From NCBI RefSeq assembly GCF_014200015.1, contig NZ_JACHOT010000008.1, forward strand, positions 124,001 through 188,000: a DNA stretch of 64,000 nt, given 5' to 3'. This DNA is from Aminobacter niigataensis (GTDB lineage: Bacteria; Pseudomonadota; Alphaproteobacteria; Rhizobiales; Rhizobiaceae). The position numbers were made by a program, and so were the translations under genes. Shown here piece by piece: positions 34,426 to 43,494 of this stretch (within the stretch, counting starts at the first letter, position 1; each line of letters opens with the position of its first letter). Under the pieces are notes generated by a model. That model did not search any database, was not told where the DNA came from, and saw nothing but the letters and a program-made list of their open reading frames with translations.

Positions 34426-35809
34426 GGGGTCTTTCCTTGGCTCTCAAATAGCTTGCGAGGTCGGAGAACGGGTCAGGCGACGGCCCGTCGGCGGGCGATT
34501 GTGCCAGCGCTTCGTAGATCACCGGAACCTGGCGCACGGCCAGGTCGAGTTCGGGGTCGGCGCCGGCCTGGTAGGCACCAAGCAGGCGGATGTCGCGCGT
34601 ATCCTCGAAACGCGAGATCATCGCCTTGAGCTTGCCGACGAGCTGGCGCTGCTCCGGCGTCCAGGCCTTGCCGGCAAGGCGCGAGATGGACGACAGCGGA
34701 TTGACCGGGGGATAGCGGCCCTGTTCGGCGATCGAGCGGTCGAGCACGATGTGGCCGTCAAGGATGCCGCGGACGGAATCGGCGACCGGATCGTTGTGGT
34801 CGTCGCCGTCGACGAGGACAGAGATGATCGCCGTGATGGAGCCCTTGCCCTCCATGCCGGGACCGGCGCGCTCGAGCAGCTTGGGCAGGTCGGTAAAGAC
34901 CGAGGCCGGATAGCCGCGCGCTACCGGCGGCTCGCCGGCGCCGATCGCCACCTCGCGCAGGGCGTGGGCGAAGCGGGTGATCGAATCCAGCACCAGCAGC
35001 ACGCGGTCGCCGCGGTCGCGGAAATGCTCGGCGACGCGCATCGCGGTATCGGGCGCGCGGCGGCGCATCATGGCGCTCTCGTCGGAGGTGGCAACGACAG
35101 CGACGGTCTTGGCCATGGAGGCCACGCCGATGGTGTCTTCGAGGAATTCGCGCACTTCGCGTCCGCGCTCGCCGATCAGGGCGACGACGACCGTGTCGAA
35201 GGCATCGGCGCCGGCGAGCATGGCAAGCAGCGTCGACTTGCCGACGCCGGAGCCGGCGAAGATGCCCATGCGCTGGCCCAAGCAGAGCGGGGTGAAGATG
35301 TCGATGACGCGGACGCCGGTCATGAAGCCGGTTTCGACACGCTGGCGGGCGAGCGCTGCCGGCGGCACGGCTTCGGCCGCGTCCTGCCTGGCATTGCGGA
35401 CCAGCGGCGCGCCGCTGTCGATGGGTCGGCCGAGCGCGTCGATGGCGCGGCCGCGCCAACTCGGGTGCGGGGTGATGGCGATGGGGCCCCGGGTGAAGAT
35501 GGCGTCGCCGACGCCGACCTCGCCGCTGCTCTCATAGGGGGCGACCAGCACCTCGTCGCGACCAATCTGGACGATCTCGCCGCGGCGGTTGCGGCCCTGG
35601 CCACGATGCTCGACGATGTCGCCGAGGCGCGCGCTGGATGACAGGCCGCCGACCTTGTAGTGGGTCGGCGCTATTTCGGTCACCCTGCCGCCACGTCTGA
35701 CCAGAAGACGGTCGTCGGCGAAGCGGTGCATGATGCGCTCCAGCGCCTCCAGCCGGTTGTCGTGCACGAGCGGGGGCTCGGTGCGTATGGCGGTCAGGGA
35801 GGTGCTCAC
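34409..35809 (-). CDS. fliI: Flagellum-specific ATPase FliI
   Basis: A 466-residue F1-beta-like ATPase that energises export with FliH and FliJ. Walker A GSGVGKST is at about residues 187-194, Walker B is in RVLLVLDSITRFAHALREVA near 265-284, and GYPASVFTDLPKLLERAG follows. The start is the base next to the flgF stop, so the two are coupled. Confidence 0.97.
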   Translation of the reverse strand: MSTSLTAIRTEPPLVHDNRLEALERIMHRFADDRLLVRRGGRVTEIAPTHYKVGGLSSSARLGDIVEHRGQGRNRRGEIVQIGRDEVLVAPYESSGEVGVGDAIFTRGPIAITPHPSWRGRAIDALGRPIDSGAPLVRNARQDAAEAVPPAALARQRVETGFMTGVRVIDIFTPLCLGQRMGIFAGSGVGKSTLLAMLAGADAFDTVVVALIGERGREVREFLEDTIGVASMAKTVAVVATSDESAMMRRRAPDTAMRVAEHFRDRGDRVLLVLDSITRFAHALREVAIGAGEPPVARGYPASVFTDLPKLLERAGPGMEGKGSITAIISVLVDGDDHNDPVADSVRGILDGHIVLDRSIAEQGRYPPVNPLSSISRLAGKAWTPEQRQLVGKLKAMISRFEDTRDIRLLGAYQAGADPELDLAVRQVPVIYEALAQSPADGPSPDPFSDLASYLRAKERPHVQAE

Positions 35810-36532
35810 TTACTTCGAGCCGAGCGTCTTGATGGCGTCGGAGAACGAGGCGTCGGTCTGGCGTATCAGGGCTGCGGTGTTCTCGAAAGCGCGCTGCACC
35901 ATGATGAGCTTGGTCATCTCCTTGATCGGATTGACGTTGGACTCCTCGACGAAACCCTGGACCATGCCGGCTTCCATGCGGTCGACCACCGGCTCCGGCG
36001 TCGTCGGCGGCACGACCCCGGAATTGCCGTAACGGACGAAATTGGCGCCGGGGTTGAATTCGTAGAGGCCGATGGCGCCGATCAGGCGACCGTCCTGGCG
36101 CAGCGAGCCGTCGGCGCCGGCCGTAGGCGGTCCGGCACGCGGGTCGAGCTGCATCGGCGCGCCGCCGGCATCGAGCACCGGGTAGCCCTCGACTGAGACC
36201 AGCTGGCCGTCCTGGGTTATGGTGAAGCGGCCGTCGCGGGTCATGACGGTGCCGGCCGGCGTATCGATGCCGAACCAGGCGTCGCCGCGAATGGCAAAAT
36301 CGAACGGGTTGCCGGTTTCGCGCATGCCGCCATGCTGGGTCGAAAGGTAGGTGTCGCCCGCCGAAGCGAAGGAAACCGATTTCGAGCCAAGGCCGGAGAC
36401 GACATCCTCGAACTTCACCCCCGTAGCGCGGAAGCCGACGGTCGAGGCATTGGCGACGTTGTCGGCGATGGTGTTGAGGCGCTTTTCCTGTGCGACCTGG
36501 GCGGAAAGGGCGACGTATAGACTGTTCTGCAT
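35810..36532 (-). CDS. flgF: Flagellar proximal rod protein FlgF
   Basis: A 240-residue rod protein. The N terminus MQNSLYVALSAQVAQEKRLN with TIADNVANASTVGFRATG and the C terminus NVNPIKEMTKLIMVQRAFEN are family-typical. It lies between the DUF1217 gene (seven-base gap) and fliI (no gap). Confidence 0.95.
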   Translation of the reverse strand: MQNSLYVALSAQVAQEKRLNTIADNVANASTVGFRATGVKFEDVVSGLGSKSVSFASAGDTYLSTQHGGMRETGNPFDFAIRGDAWFGIDTPAGTVMTRDGRFTITQDGQLVSVEGYPVLDAGGAPMQLDPRAGPPTAGADGSLRQDGRLIGAIGLYEFNPGANFVRYGNSGVVPPTTPEPVVDRMEAGMVQGFVEESNVNPIKEMTKLIMVQRAFENTAALIRQTDASFSDAIKTLGSK

Positions 36533-36539
36533 GGTGACC

Positions 36540-37661
36540 TCAGAACCTCAGTTTCTGCATGGCGAACATCAGGTCGGTCGACACGCCGTAAGCCGGCGGC
36601 ATGCCGAACAGGATGCCGACTGACGCCTGCACCGGCGACGACGGGTTGTTGATCTCCCAAAGGCTGGTGAAGCGCTTGAGGAATTCGCCGAGCTTCTTGG
36701 GATTGGAGAAGTCCGTGATCTTCAGCTTCTCTTCGAACAGCTTGACCTGGCGGTCGATGTCGGCCGAAGCAAAGGCTTCTGGCAAGCCGAGCGCGGTGCG
36801 CACGACCTTGGCCAGAGCGGGGTCGGCGAGCACGTCGTAGAAGCTGCCGATGGAGGATGCCTTGCGTTCGAAATAGAGCGCCAACCGGACGCCTTCGTTG
36901 TCCCTGCCCGCGTCCTCTTCCAGCGTCTGGCGCAGGAACTTGTCGGTTGCCGGTTGCTGGGAAGGATTGATGGTTGTGGCATCGGCGCCATGGGCCTCGA
37001 AGTTGAAGGCGGTGGCGAAGGCGGCGTAGCGCTTGTCCGCCATCTCGTTGGCGTAGCTTTTGGGATCGCGAACACCGCCGGCCAAAACCTTCTCCATCAT
37101 CTCCTTGTTGGGGATGGAGGCTTCGATGCCGAAGGATTTCATCGCGAAGGCGTAGAGCCTGGTGTCGGCCATCAGATCCTTGGCCGACGTCACCTTGACG
37201 ATGTTGTCGAGGTAGTACTTCACTTCCTTCTGGACGGCTTCCGACTTGGGATCGCCGCCGTCCATCCCGACCCGCAGCAGGTATTTGTCGACGGCGCCCT
37301 GCTGGGCCTTGTTGAAGACCGTGGCGCGTTCGCCGAGCTCGGCGAAGTTGAAGCTCTTGACGAATTCGGCGTAGCGCTTGTCGGTCAGCTTGTTGGCGAA
37401 GCTGTCCTTGTCGGCGACGCCTTCCTTCAGCGCCTTGACCATGAACGCCTTGGCATAGGCCATGTCCTGCAGGCCGTGGGCCTTCATGGCATATTTGAAC
37501 AGCCGGTCGTTCTTGACGAACTCATCAATGGTTTTCACCTTGGTGATGTTCTTGAGGTAATATTCGGTCTCGCGCTCGATGATGGGCTGCTTTTCCACGC
37601 GTTCGAGAGCCTTGCCGATGTCTCTCGCGATCAGCTGGTAGCTTGTATAGGTATTGAGCAC
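36540..37661 (-). CDS. DUF1217 flagellar-operon protein
   Basis: A 373-residue protein of unknown function, found in alphaproteobacterial flagellar operons next to flgF. It contains two clear internal repeats of about 105 residues (YYLKNITKVKTIDEFVKND... and YYLDNIVKVTSAKDLMADT..., each ending DKRYAxFxxxFNF) and a more distant third. It shows no signal peptide or membrane helix, so it is probably cytosolic or exported through the flagellum. The likely start is the GTG at 37661 (protein begins LNTYTSYQLIARD after the Met), preceded by GGAAGGGC. It is the first gene of the 14-gene minus-strand operon. Confidence 0.85.
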   Translation of the reverse strand: MLNTYTSYQLIARDIGKALERVEKQPIIERETEYYLKNITKVKTIDEFVKNDRLFKYAMKAHGLQDMAYAKAFMVKALKEGVADKDSFANKLTDKRYAEFVKSFNFAELGERATVFNKAQQGAVDKYLLRVGMDGGDPKSEAVQKEVKYYLDNIVKVTSAKDLMADTRLYAFAMKSFGIEASIPNKEMMEKVLAGGVRDPKSYANEMADKRYAAFATAFNFEAHGADATTINPSQQPATDKFLRQTLEEDAGRDNEGVRLALYFERKASSIGSFYDVLADPALAKVVRTALGLPEAFASADIDRQVKLFEEKLKITDFSNPKKLGEFLKRFTSLWEINNPSSPVQASVGILFGMPPAYGVSTDLMFAMQKLRF

Positions 37662-37813
37662 GACACGCCCTTCCGCCGCAGGATAGACTGGGAAGGCTAC
37701 GCTCAAATGCTTGCGCGAGGCTGAATCGTTTTCGCGTCGTCCCTTCAAGCCTCACACAAGGCACAGCCGCTATCTGTGCATGCATAGTGCTTTGAATGCG
37801 GAAGGACCGGCTT
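37662..37813. promoter_or_regulatory. Divergent promoter region of motA and the flgF operon
   Basis: This is a 152-base gap between two divergent flagellar operons, so it must hold both promoters. No certain -35/-10 or sigma-54 element was identified. GGAAGGAC before the motA GTG is the likely ribosome site. Confidence 0.55.
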
Positions 37814-38689
37814 GTGGGTATTCTGATCGGACTCGTCGTGACGCTGGGCTGCGTGCTTGGCGGCTTCATGGCGATGGGCGGACACCTCAACGTCCTGATG
37901 CAGCCGTGGGAACTCGTCATCATCGGCGGTGCGGCGCTCGGAACGTTCCTCGTCGCCAACCCTATGGCCACGGTGAAGGACACCGGCAAGGCGATGGTCG
38001 AGGCGCTCAAGCAGCAGGTGCCGAAAGAACAGGACTATCTCGAGACGCTCGGCGTGCTGCACTCGCTAATGCGTGAGCTGCGCACCAAGACGCGTTCCGA
38101 GGTTGAAGCGCATATCGACAACCCCGACGAGTCGGCGATCTTCCAGGCCTTTCCTTCGGTGCTGAAGAACTACGACCTGACGCATTTCATCTGCGACTAC
38201 TGCCGCATCATCATCATCGGCAATGCGCGCTCGCATGAGATCGAAGCGCTGATGGACGAGGAAATCCAGACCATCCGCGCCGATAAGCTCAAGTCCTATC
38301 ACGCGCTGATCGCTGTCGGTGACGGCCTGCCGGCGCTGGGCATCGTTGCTGCGGTGCTCGGCGTCGTGAAAGCGATGGGCGCCCTCGACCAGTCTCCCGA
38401 GATCCTCGGCGGCCTGATCGGTGCCGCACTCGTCGGCACCTTCCTCGGCATCTTCCTGTCTTATGCCGTGGTCGCGCCGATCGCCACCAAGATCAAGACG
38501 GTGCGCGAGAAAAAGAACCGCCTCTACATCGTCGTGAAGCAGACGCTGCTGGCCTACATGAACGGCTCGCTGCCGCAGGTGGCGATCGAGTTCGGCCGCA
38601 AGACGATCTCGTCCTACGACCGCCCGTCGATCGACGCGGTGGAGCAGAGCACGCTGAACACGGGCAATCTCGAAAAGAAGGCGGCCTGA
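37814..38689 (+). CDS. motA: Flagellar motor stator protein MotA
   Basis: A 291-residue proton-channel subunit with four membrane helices (about 2-20, 30-50, 168-190, 200-222). The start is taken as GTG at 37814, giving the family start [22 protein letters not shown] after the initiator. GGAAGGAC lies upstream. An in-frame ATG at 37796 would add six residues. Motif [20 protein letters not shown] matches MotA helix 3. It opens the plus-strand C-ring/export operon. Confidence 0.95.
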   Translation: MGILIGLVVTLGCVLGGFMAMGGHLNVLMQPWELVIIGGAALGTFLVANPMATVKDTGKAMVEALKQQVPKEQDYLETLGVLHSLMRELRTKTRSEVEAHIDNPDESAIFQAFPSVLKNYDLTHFICDYCRIIIIGNARSHEIEALMDEEIQTIRADKLKSYHALIAVGDGLPALGIVAAVLGVVKAMGALDQSPEILGGLIGAALVGTFLGIFLSYAVVAPIATKIKTVREKKNRLYIVVKQTLLAYMNGSLPQVAIEFGRKTISSYDRPSIDAVEQSTLNTGNLEKKAA

Positions 38690-38725
38690 GCCAATGCGGG
38701 ACGCTGACAAAGGGCATCGCCAGTC

Positions 38726-39655
38726 ATGAATACCACCGCAAGCCCGGCGGAACCGCGCGACCTCGTCATCGAGCGCCTGCTGGGCGACACCGGCGAGCCA
38801 GCCAAGGTGCATGCCGCCGCCCGCCGCCTGGCGGAACGTTCGGCGACAGCGATTGCCGCCGCCGTCAACGAGGTGCTGCCGTCGCCGATCTTCGTCGAAG
38901 TCGCCGAGGTCAAGCTCGGCCGCATGGCCGACGCCAAGACCGGCAAGAACAACCAGGCCATGTGCGTGGCGGCGACCCGGACGTCGCCTGACGGGCTGGT
39001 GATGACGTTCGACCCGCAGGCGATCGCGATCCTCGTCAATGTCATGTTCGGCGGCGATCCGGACCGCGAAGTCGCAGCCATCGAGCGCGAGCTGTCGTCG
39101 ATCGAACTCGGTGTCGTTTCGCTGCTCATCCAGGACGTGGCACGGGCGATGAATGCGCAGGGCGCCAATGGCGGCCTTGGTGTTAAGCTGCCGGTGCCGG
39201 AAGCGATTACCAGCACGGTGATGAAGAAGCACGTGTTCCGCGACGGGCCTTCGGCGCGCGTCGTGCTGTCGGTCTCGACGGCGGTGTCTCGCGGGACGCT
39301 GACCCTGACGCTGCCGCAACGCGTGCTGGTCGAGGATCGCCGCGACAAGAGCGAGGCGGAGTCCGCGCCGGCCACGGAATGGAGTTCGCGCTTCTCCGAC
39401 GAGCTGATGCGCTCGACCGTCCGGCTCGAGGCGTCGATGCCGCTCGGACGCATGACCCTTGGCGATCTCTCCGTGCTCGAGTTGGGGCAGGTCATCGAAC
39501 TCGCCGAAAACACCCAATCCAATGCCGTGATCTCGGCGCGCGGCAAGTCACTGTTTGCGTGCGAATTCGGCAAGCTCGGCCAGAACTACACCGTCCGCAT
39601 CAGGCGTCCGTTCGATGCCACCGAAGAAACAATTGAAGGGATCGTCGCGGGTTGA
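38726..39655 (+). CDS. fliM: Flagellar motor switch protein FliM
   Basis: A 309-residue C-ring protein. The C-terminal SpoA-like domain (LEASMPLGRMTLGDLSVLEL and GQVIELAENTQSNAVISARG) is clear. The N-terminal two thirds follow the divergent rhizobial FliM form, without the classic CheY-binding N-terminal peptide that I would recognise. It lies 36 bases after motA. Confidence 0.93.
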   Translation: MNTTASPAEPRDLVIERLLGDTGEPAKVHAAARRLAERSATAIAAAVNEVLPSPIFVEVAEVKLGRMADAKTGKNNQAMCVAATRTSPDGLVMTFDPQAIAILVNVMFGGDPDREVAAIERELSSIELGVVSLLIQDVARAMNAQGANGGLGVKLPVPEAITSTVMKKHVFRDGPSARVVLSVSTAVSRGTLTLTLPQRVLVEDRRDKSEAESAPATEWSSRFSDELMRSTVRLEASMPLGRMTLGDLSVLELGQVIELAENTQSNAVISARGKSLFACEFGKLGQNYTVRIRRPFDATEETIEGIVAG

Positions 39656-39712
39656 GGCGATGCGCTGCCAAGCAGCGCCCGGCACCGTGAACGACAGAAC
39701 TGGAGAACACCG

Positions 39713-40108
39713 ATGAGCAAGGCGCAGCCCAAGCCCGAGGTCGAAAAGCCCGAAATCGAAGCCGAGGACGACCAGCTCAACCGCGCCATCGAAGAACTGC
39801 GCGGCGTGCTGAGCGAGGAAGAGAAGCGCCCAGGCGCCGCTCCCGCCGCCGCCGCCGGCAACAGCGTCATCTTCGACATTCCGGTCGAGGTGCAGATCGT
39901 GCTCGGCAGCACGGAGATGCCGGTGTCCGACCTGATGACGCTGCAGAAGGGTTCGACCGTGGCGCTCGACCGCCGCATCGGCGAACCGGTCGACGTGGTG
40001 GTCAACGGCCGCCGCATCGCGCGCGGCGAGATCACCGTGCTCGAAAGCGACCCGTCGCGCTTCGGCATCCGGCTGACCGAGATCGTCGCGGCAACCAAGA
40101 GCGCCTGA
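39713..40108 (+). CDS. fliN: Flagellar motor switch protein FliN
   Basis: A 131-residue C-ring protein. A charged Glu/Lys-rich start (about 1-45) precedes the SpoA domain (FDIPVEVQIVLGSTEMPVSD and LMTLQKGSTVALDRRIGEPV; VNGRRIARGEITVLE). It follows fliM by 57 bases. Confidence 0.96.
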   Translation: MSKAQPKPEVEKPEIEAEDDQLNRAIEELRGVLSEEEKRPGAAPAAAAGNSVIFDIPVEVQIVLGSTEMPVSDLMTLQKGSTVALDRRIGEPVDVVVNGRRIARGEITVLESDPSRFGIRLTEIVAATKSA

Positions 40109-40151
40109 GGAGCCCGACCGTGCTTTCCCCTGCTTCGAGAAAGGCCTCCGC

Positions 40152-41162
40152 ATGACATTGCTGGCGACGCTGACGCGGCCGCAGAAGGCGGCGGCCATTC
40201 TGGTGGCGATGGGCAAGCCGTCGGCGAGCCGGCTGCTCAAGTTCTTCAAGCAGGACGAGCTCAAGGCGCTGATCGAAGGCGCACGGCTGCTGCGCACCAT
40301 TCCGCAGGCCGACCTCGAACGGATCGTCGCCGAGTTCGAGGCCGAGTTCACCGAGGGTGCGGGCCTGCTCGATTCCGCCGACAAGATGGACACGATCCTC
40401 AACGAGTCGCTGTCGCCCGAAGAAATGAGCGCGCTGATGGGCAAGGACGAGCCCGCCGCCAAGAAGGACACGACGCCGCCGGTCTGGCCGCAGCTCGAAA
40501 AGCTGGAGCCGGCGCAGATCGGCACCTTCCTTTCCAACGAACATCCGCAGACGGCGGCGATGATCCTCTCCAACCTTGTCCCGACCTATGCCGCAAGCGT
40601 GGTGCTGACGCTGGACAAGCCCCTGCGCAGCGAAATCATCAAGCGGATGATGGAACTGGCGAGCGTGCCCCCGGCCGCGACCAAGCTGGTGGAGGACCAG
40701 ATCCGCAACCGCGTGCTGACCGAAAGCGCCCAGAAGGATACCTCGGCCGGCCAGACGCGCGTCGCCAGCGTGCTCAACGAACTCGACAAGTCGCAGCTCG
40801 AGGAAGTGATGAACGACCTGCGCGAGGTCGGCATGGCCGACCTCGATGCCATCCGCGCCCGGCTGTTCTCGTTCGACGATGTTCCTGTCATGTCGCAGAA
40901 GGCGCGCGTGGCGCTGTTCGACGGCCTGTCGAGCGAACTGATTACCCTTGCCCTGCGCGGCACGGCGCTGCCGCTTGCCGAAGCAGTGCTTTCGTCGATC
41001 GGCGCGCGCACGCGGCGCATGATCGAATCCGAACTCAGCCAGGGCTCGGAAGGCGTCCAGCCGGCGGAGATCCTGCGCGCCCGCAAGACCATTGCCTCCA
41101 CCGCTTTGCGCATGGCGAACGAGGGTCTCCTCGAATTGCCGTCGGCGCAGAACGCCGCCTGA
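40152..41162 (+). CDS. fliG: Flagellar motor switch protein FliG
   Basis: A 336-residue C-ring protein that contacts FliF and the MotA stator. The middle domain has the EHPQT motif (SNEHPQTAAMILSNLVP near residue 127). The C-terminal domain contains FDDVPVMSQKARVALFDGL, and charged helices there face the stator. It lies 43 bases after fliN. Confidence 0.96.
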   Translation: MTLLATLTRPQKAAAILVAMGKPSASRLLKFFKQDELKALIEGARLLRTIPQADLERIVAEFEAEFTEGAGLLDSADKMDTILNESLSPEEMSALMGKDEPAAKKDTTPPVWPQLEKLEPAQIGTFLSNEHPQTAAMILSNLVPTYAASVVLTLDKPLRSEIIKRMMELASVPPAATKLVEDQIRNRVLTESAQKDTSAGQTRVASVLNELDKSQLEEVMNDLREVGMADLDAIRARLFSFDDVPVMSQKARVALFDGLSSELITLALRGTALPLAEAVLSSIGARTRRMIESELSQGSEGVQPAEILRARKTIASTALRMANEGLLELPSAQNAA

Positions 41163-41185
41163 ATTCGCGCCAGGGTTCCTGAGCG

Positions 41186-42265
41186 ATGGCGGACGGCGAG
41201 GACAAAGACTCCAAAACAGAAGAACCGACAGAGAAGAAAATCCGCGACACGATGGAGAAGGGCAAACTGCCCGCCTCCAAGGAAGTGGCGATCTTCACGT
41301 CGTTCCTGGCGATCCTCGTCTACACCGTGTTCTTTGCCAGCAATTCGGTGGCCGAACTCGGCGTCTTCCTGTCGAACTTCCTGGAAAAACCGGAAGCCTG
41401 GCCGCTCGGCACCGAACGCGATGTCGTCGAGCTCTACCAGGCGGTGGCAGTCGAGGTCGGCCGGGCAATCGCCAGCCTGTTCCTGATGCTGGTGGTGGCC
41501 GGCGTCGGGGCGTCGCTGGTGCAGAACGTCCCGCAATTCATTGGCGAACGCGTCCGGCCGCAGGCCTCGCGGATCTCGCTGACCCAGGGTTGGAAGCGCA
41601 TGTTCGGCGTGCAGGGGTTCGTCGAATTCCTGAAATCGCTGGGCAAGCTCGGTTTCGCGATCATCGTGCTGATCTTCGTGCTTTCGGACGACCTGCGCGT
41701 GCTGCTGACCGGCATGATCACCAATCCGGTTGCCTATGGCAGCGTCATCCGCAACATCGCCGTCGACATCCTGGTGGCGATCGTCTTCGTCATGGGCGCG
41801 ATCGCCGTTGCCGACTTCGTCTGGTCGCGTTTCCACTGGTTCCAGGAACAGCGCATGACCAAGCAGGAGGTCAAGGACGAACTGAAGCAGTCGGAAGGCG
41901 ATCCTATCGTCAAGTCGCGGCTGCGCTCGATCGCCCGCGACCGTGCCCGCCAGCGGATGATGACGGCGGTGCCGAAGGCGACGCTGGTCATCGCCAACCC
42001 GACCCACTTCGCCATCGCGCTGCGCTATGTCCGCGACGAGAATGCGGCCCCGGTCGTGCTCGCCAAGGGGCAGGACCTGGTGGCGCTGAAGATCCGCGAG
42101 ATTGCCGAGCAGAACGGCGTCCCGGTGTTCGAGGACGTGGCGCTCGCACGCTCCATGTACAAGCAAGTTTCGGTGGATAGTGTCATTCCACCTCAGTTCT
42201 ACCAGGCCGTCGCCGAGTTGGTGCGGATCGTTTACGGAAACAGGGCCCAGCGCAATCAGCCATGA
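41186..42265 (+). CDS. flhB: Flagellar export switch protein FlhB
   Basis: A 359-residue export-gate protein. The acidic/basic start (MADGEDKDSKTEEPTEKKIR) is followed by four membrane helices (about 32-55, 88-112, 145-170, 188-210) and a cytosolic domain. That domain has the self-cleaving NPTH loop at residues 271-274 (VIANPTHFAIALRY). Cleavage there switches export from hook to filament substrates, together with FliK. It overlaps the next gene by four bases. Confidence 0.97.
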   Translation: MADGEDKDSKTEEPTEKKIRDTMEKGKLPASKEVAIFTSFLAILVYTVFFASNSVAELGVFLSNFLEKPEAWPLGTERDVVELYQAVAVEVGRAIASLFLMLVVAGVGASLVQNVPQFIGERVRPQASRISLTQGWKRMFGVQGFVEFLKSLGKLGFAIIVLIFVLSDDLRVLLTGMITNPVAYGSVIRNIAVDILVAIVFVMGAIAVADFVWSRFHWFQEQRMTKQEVKDELKQSEGDPIVKSRLRSIARDRARQRMMTAVPKATLVIANPTHFAIALRYVRDENAAPVVLAKGQDLVALKIREIAEQNGVPVFEDVALARSMYKQVSVDSVIPPQFYQAVAELVRIVYGNRAQRNQP

Positions 42266-42702
42266 AAAACCAGACGCATGCTTTGTCCCGAGAAGTCCTT
42301 GTCGCAACAGCTATCCAGCCGGTGGTGCGCGAATTGCGCCTCATCGACATTGCCGACTACATCGCCTTCATTCGGATGGAGCATTTCGGCAACGTGGCCG
42401 ATCTCGTCGACTCCGCGGCGGAGCTCTATTTCATGCCGGGCGCATTGCGGCTCGGGCTTGGCGGCGAGGCGCATGTCAGCTGGACCGGCGCGCCGCGCAT
42501 CGTGCTCGACCTCGAACTCAGGCCGGAAGGGGCGGTGGTCTATTTCCAGCTGTCGATGACGGCCAACAACGCCTCGGTCGAGGTGCACTACGTGTCGTTC
42601 GAAAAGCCCGACCTGGAGCCCGAGAAGAACACCGAATATCTCGCCGCCGCCATCCAGCACGCGATGATCCGAGGTGCGGAACCGCGGGCCGAGGCGGCCT
42701 AG
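42262..42702 (+). CDS. Conserved small protein downstream of flhB (orf146)
   Basis: A 146-residue soluble protein without a function known to me. Its start ATG overlaps the flhB stop, so it is translationally coupled and is probably a flagellar or motility accessory. Visible features are the helix LRLIDIADYIAFIRMEHFGN, a beta-rich middle (LRLGLGGEAHVSWTGAPRIV and VVYFQLSMTANNASVEVHYV), and an acidic tail. No signal peptide or membrane helix is seen. It is convergent with visR. Confidence 0.85.
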   Translation: MKNQTHALSREVLVATAIQPVVRELRLIDIADYIAFIRMEHFGNVADLVDSAAELYFMPGALRLGLGGEAHVSWTGAPRIVLDLELRPEGAVVYFQLSMTANNASVEVHYVSFEKPDLEPEKNTEYLAAAIQHAMIRGAEPRAEAA

Positions 42703-42738
42703 GATTCAGGTGCTGCCTGACCTGGTTCTCGATACAGC

Positions 42739-43494
42739 CTAGTCGATCAAGCCCATGCGCAGGGCCTTGGCGACCGCATGCATGCGGTTGACCGCATTGA
42801 GCTTCTGCGTCGTCTGGGTGAGGTACTGGTTGGCGGTGTGGACCGACAGCTTGAGCAGCTTGGCTATCTCTTCGCTGGTGTAGCCGCGCGAGGTGAGCTT
42901 CAGGCATTCGATCTCGCGGCGCGACATTGCCGGCATGTCGGACGAGCGGCCGGGAGCGAGGCTGGCAACCGCGCCGAACAGCGCAAAGCAGCGGCCGTGC
43001 AGGTCGTGCAGCGAATGCGGGCTGGGTGCCAGATCGGGACCGGCGAAGATCAGCAGTCCCGCCTGGCCGGCGTCGGTATAGACGGGGAAGGCGATGCCGC
43101 GGCCGCTCTGCGCCAGGGGCTCGATCCGGCTCGTCCAGGCGAGCTGCGAAAACGGCTTTTCAGCGTCGGCATCGTCGGCCCACCAGCAGGGCGCCGTCGA
43201 CTGCCTGATGTGGCGCATCAGATGTTCGCCTATGCCGCCGCCGAGCAGTCGGGCCGCGGACATGGTGCTGGGATAGTCGGAATCGAAGACAGGCGTCAGC
43301 CGGCTGCTGTCGGAGGACGAGCCGGCAAGGCAGAGCGCGAAGTCGCGCGCGCCGAGATCGATCGCTATCCAGCGGCAACGCTTGGCAGCATCGGCGAGGG
43401 TAACGGCGTGCTGGCTGGGTGGACGACCAGCGGCCGAAACGTCCTGCCTGAGGTCGAGTGCGCGGCCAGGCTGCCTTGACTGGGCGTAGCTCAA
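42739..43494 (-). CDS. visR: LuxR-family flagellar master regulator VisR
   Basis: A 251-residue regulator with an N-terminal ligand-binding-like domain and a C-terminal LuxR helix-turn-helix (MSRREIECLKLTSRGYTSEE, then IAKLLKLSVHTANQYLTQTT). VisR works with VisN as a heteromer at the top of the flagellar hierarchy and activates rem in Sinorhizobium. Its start overlaps the visN stop as ATGA. Confidence 0.9.
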   Translation of the reverse strand: MSYAQSRQPGRALDLRQDVSAAGRPPSQHAVTLADAAKRCRWIAIDLGARDFALCLAGSSSDSSRLTPVFDSDYPSTMSAARLLGGGIGEHLMRHIRQSTAPCWWADDADAEKPFSQLAWTSRIEPLAQSGRGIAFPVYTDAGQAGLLIFAGPDLAPSPHSLHDLHGRCFALFGAVASLAPGRSSDMPAMSRREIECLKLTSRGYTSEEIAKLLKLSVHTANQYLTQTTQKLNAVNRMHAVAKALRMGLID

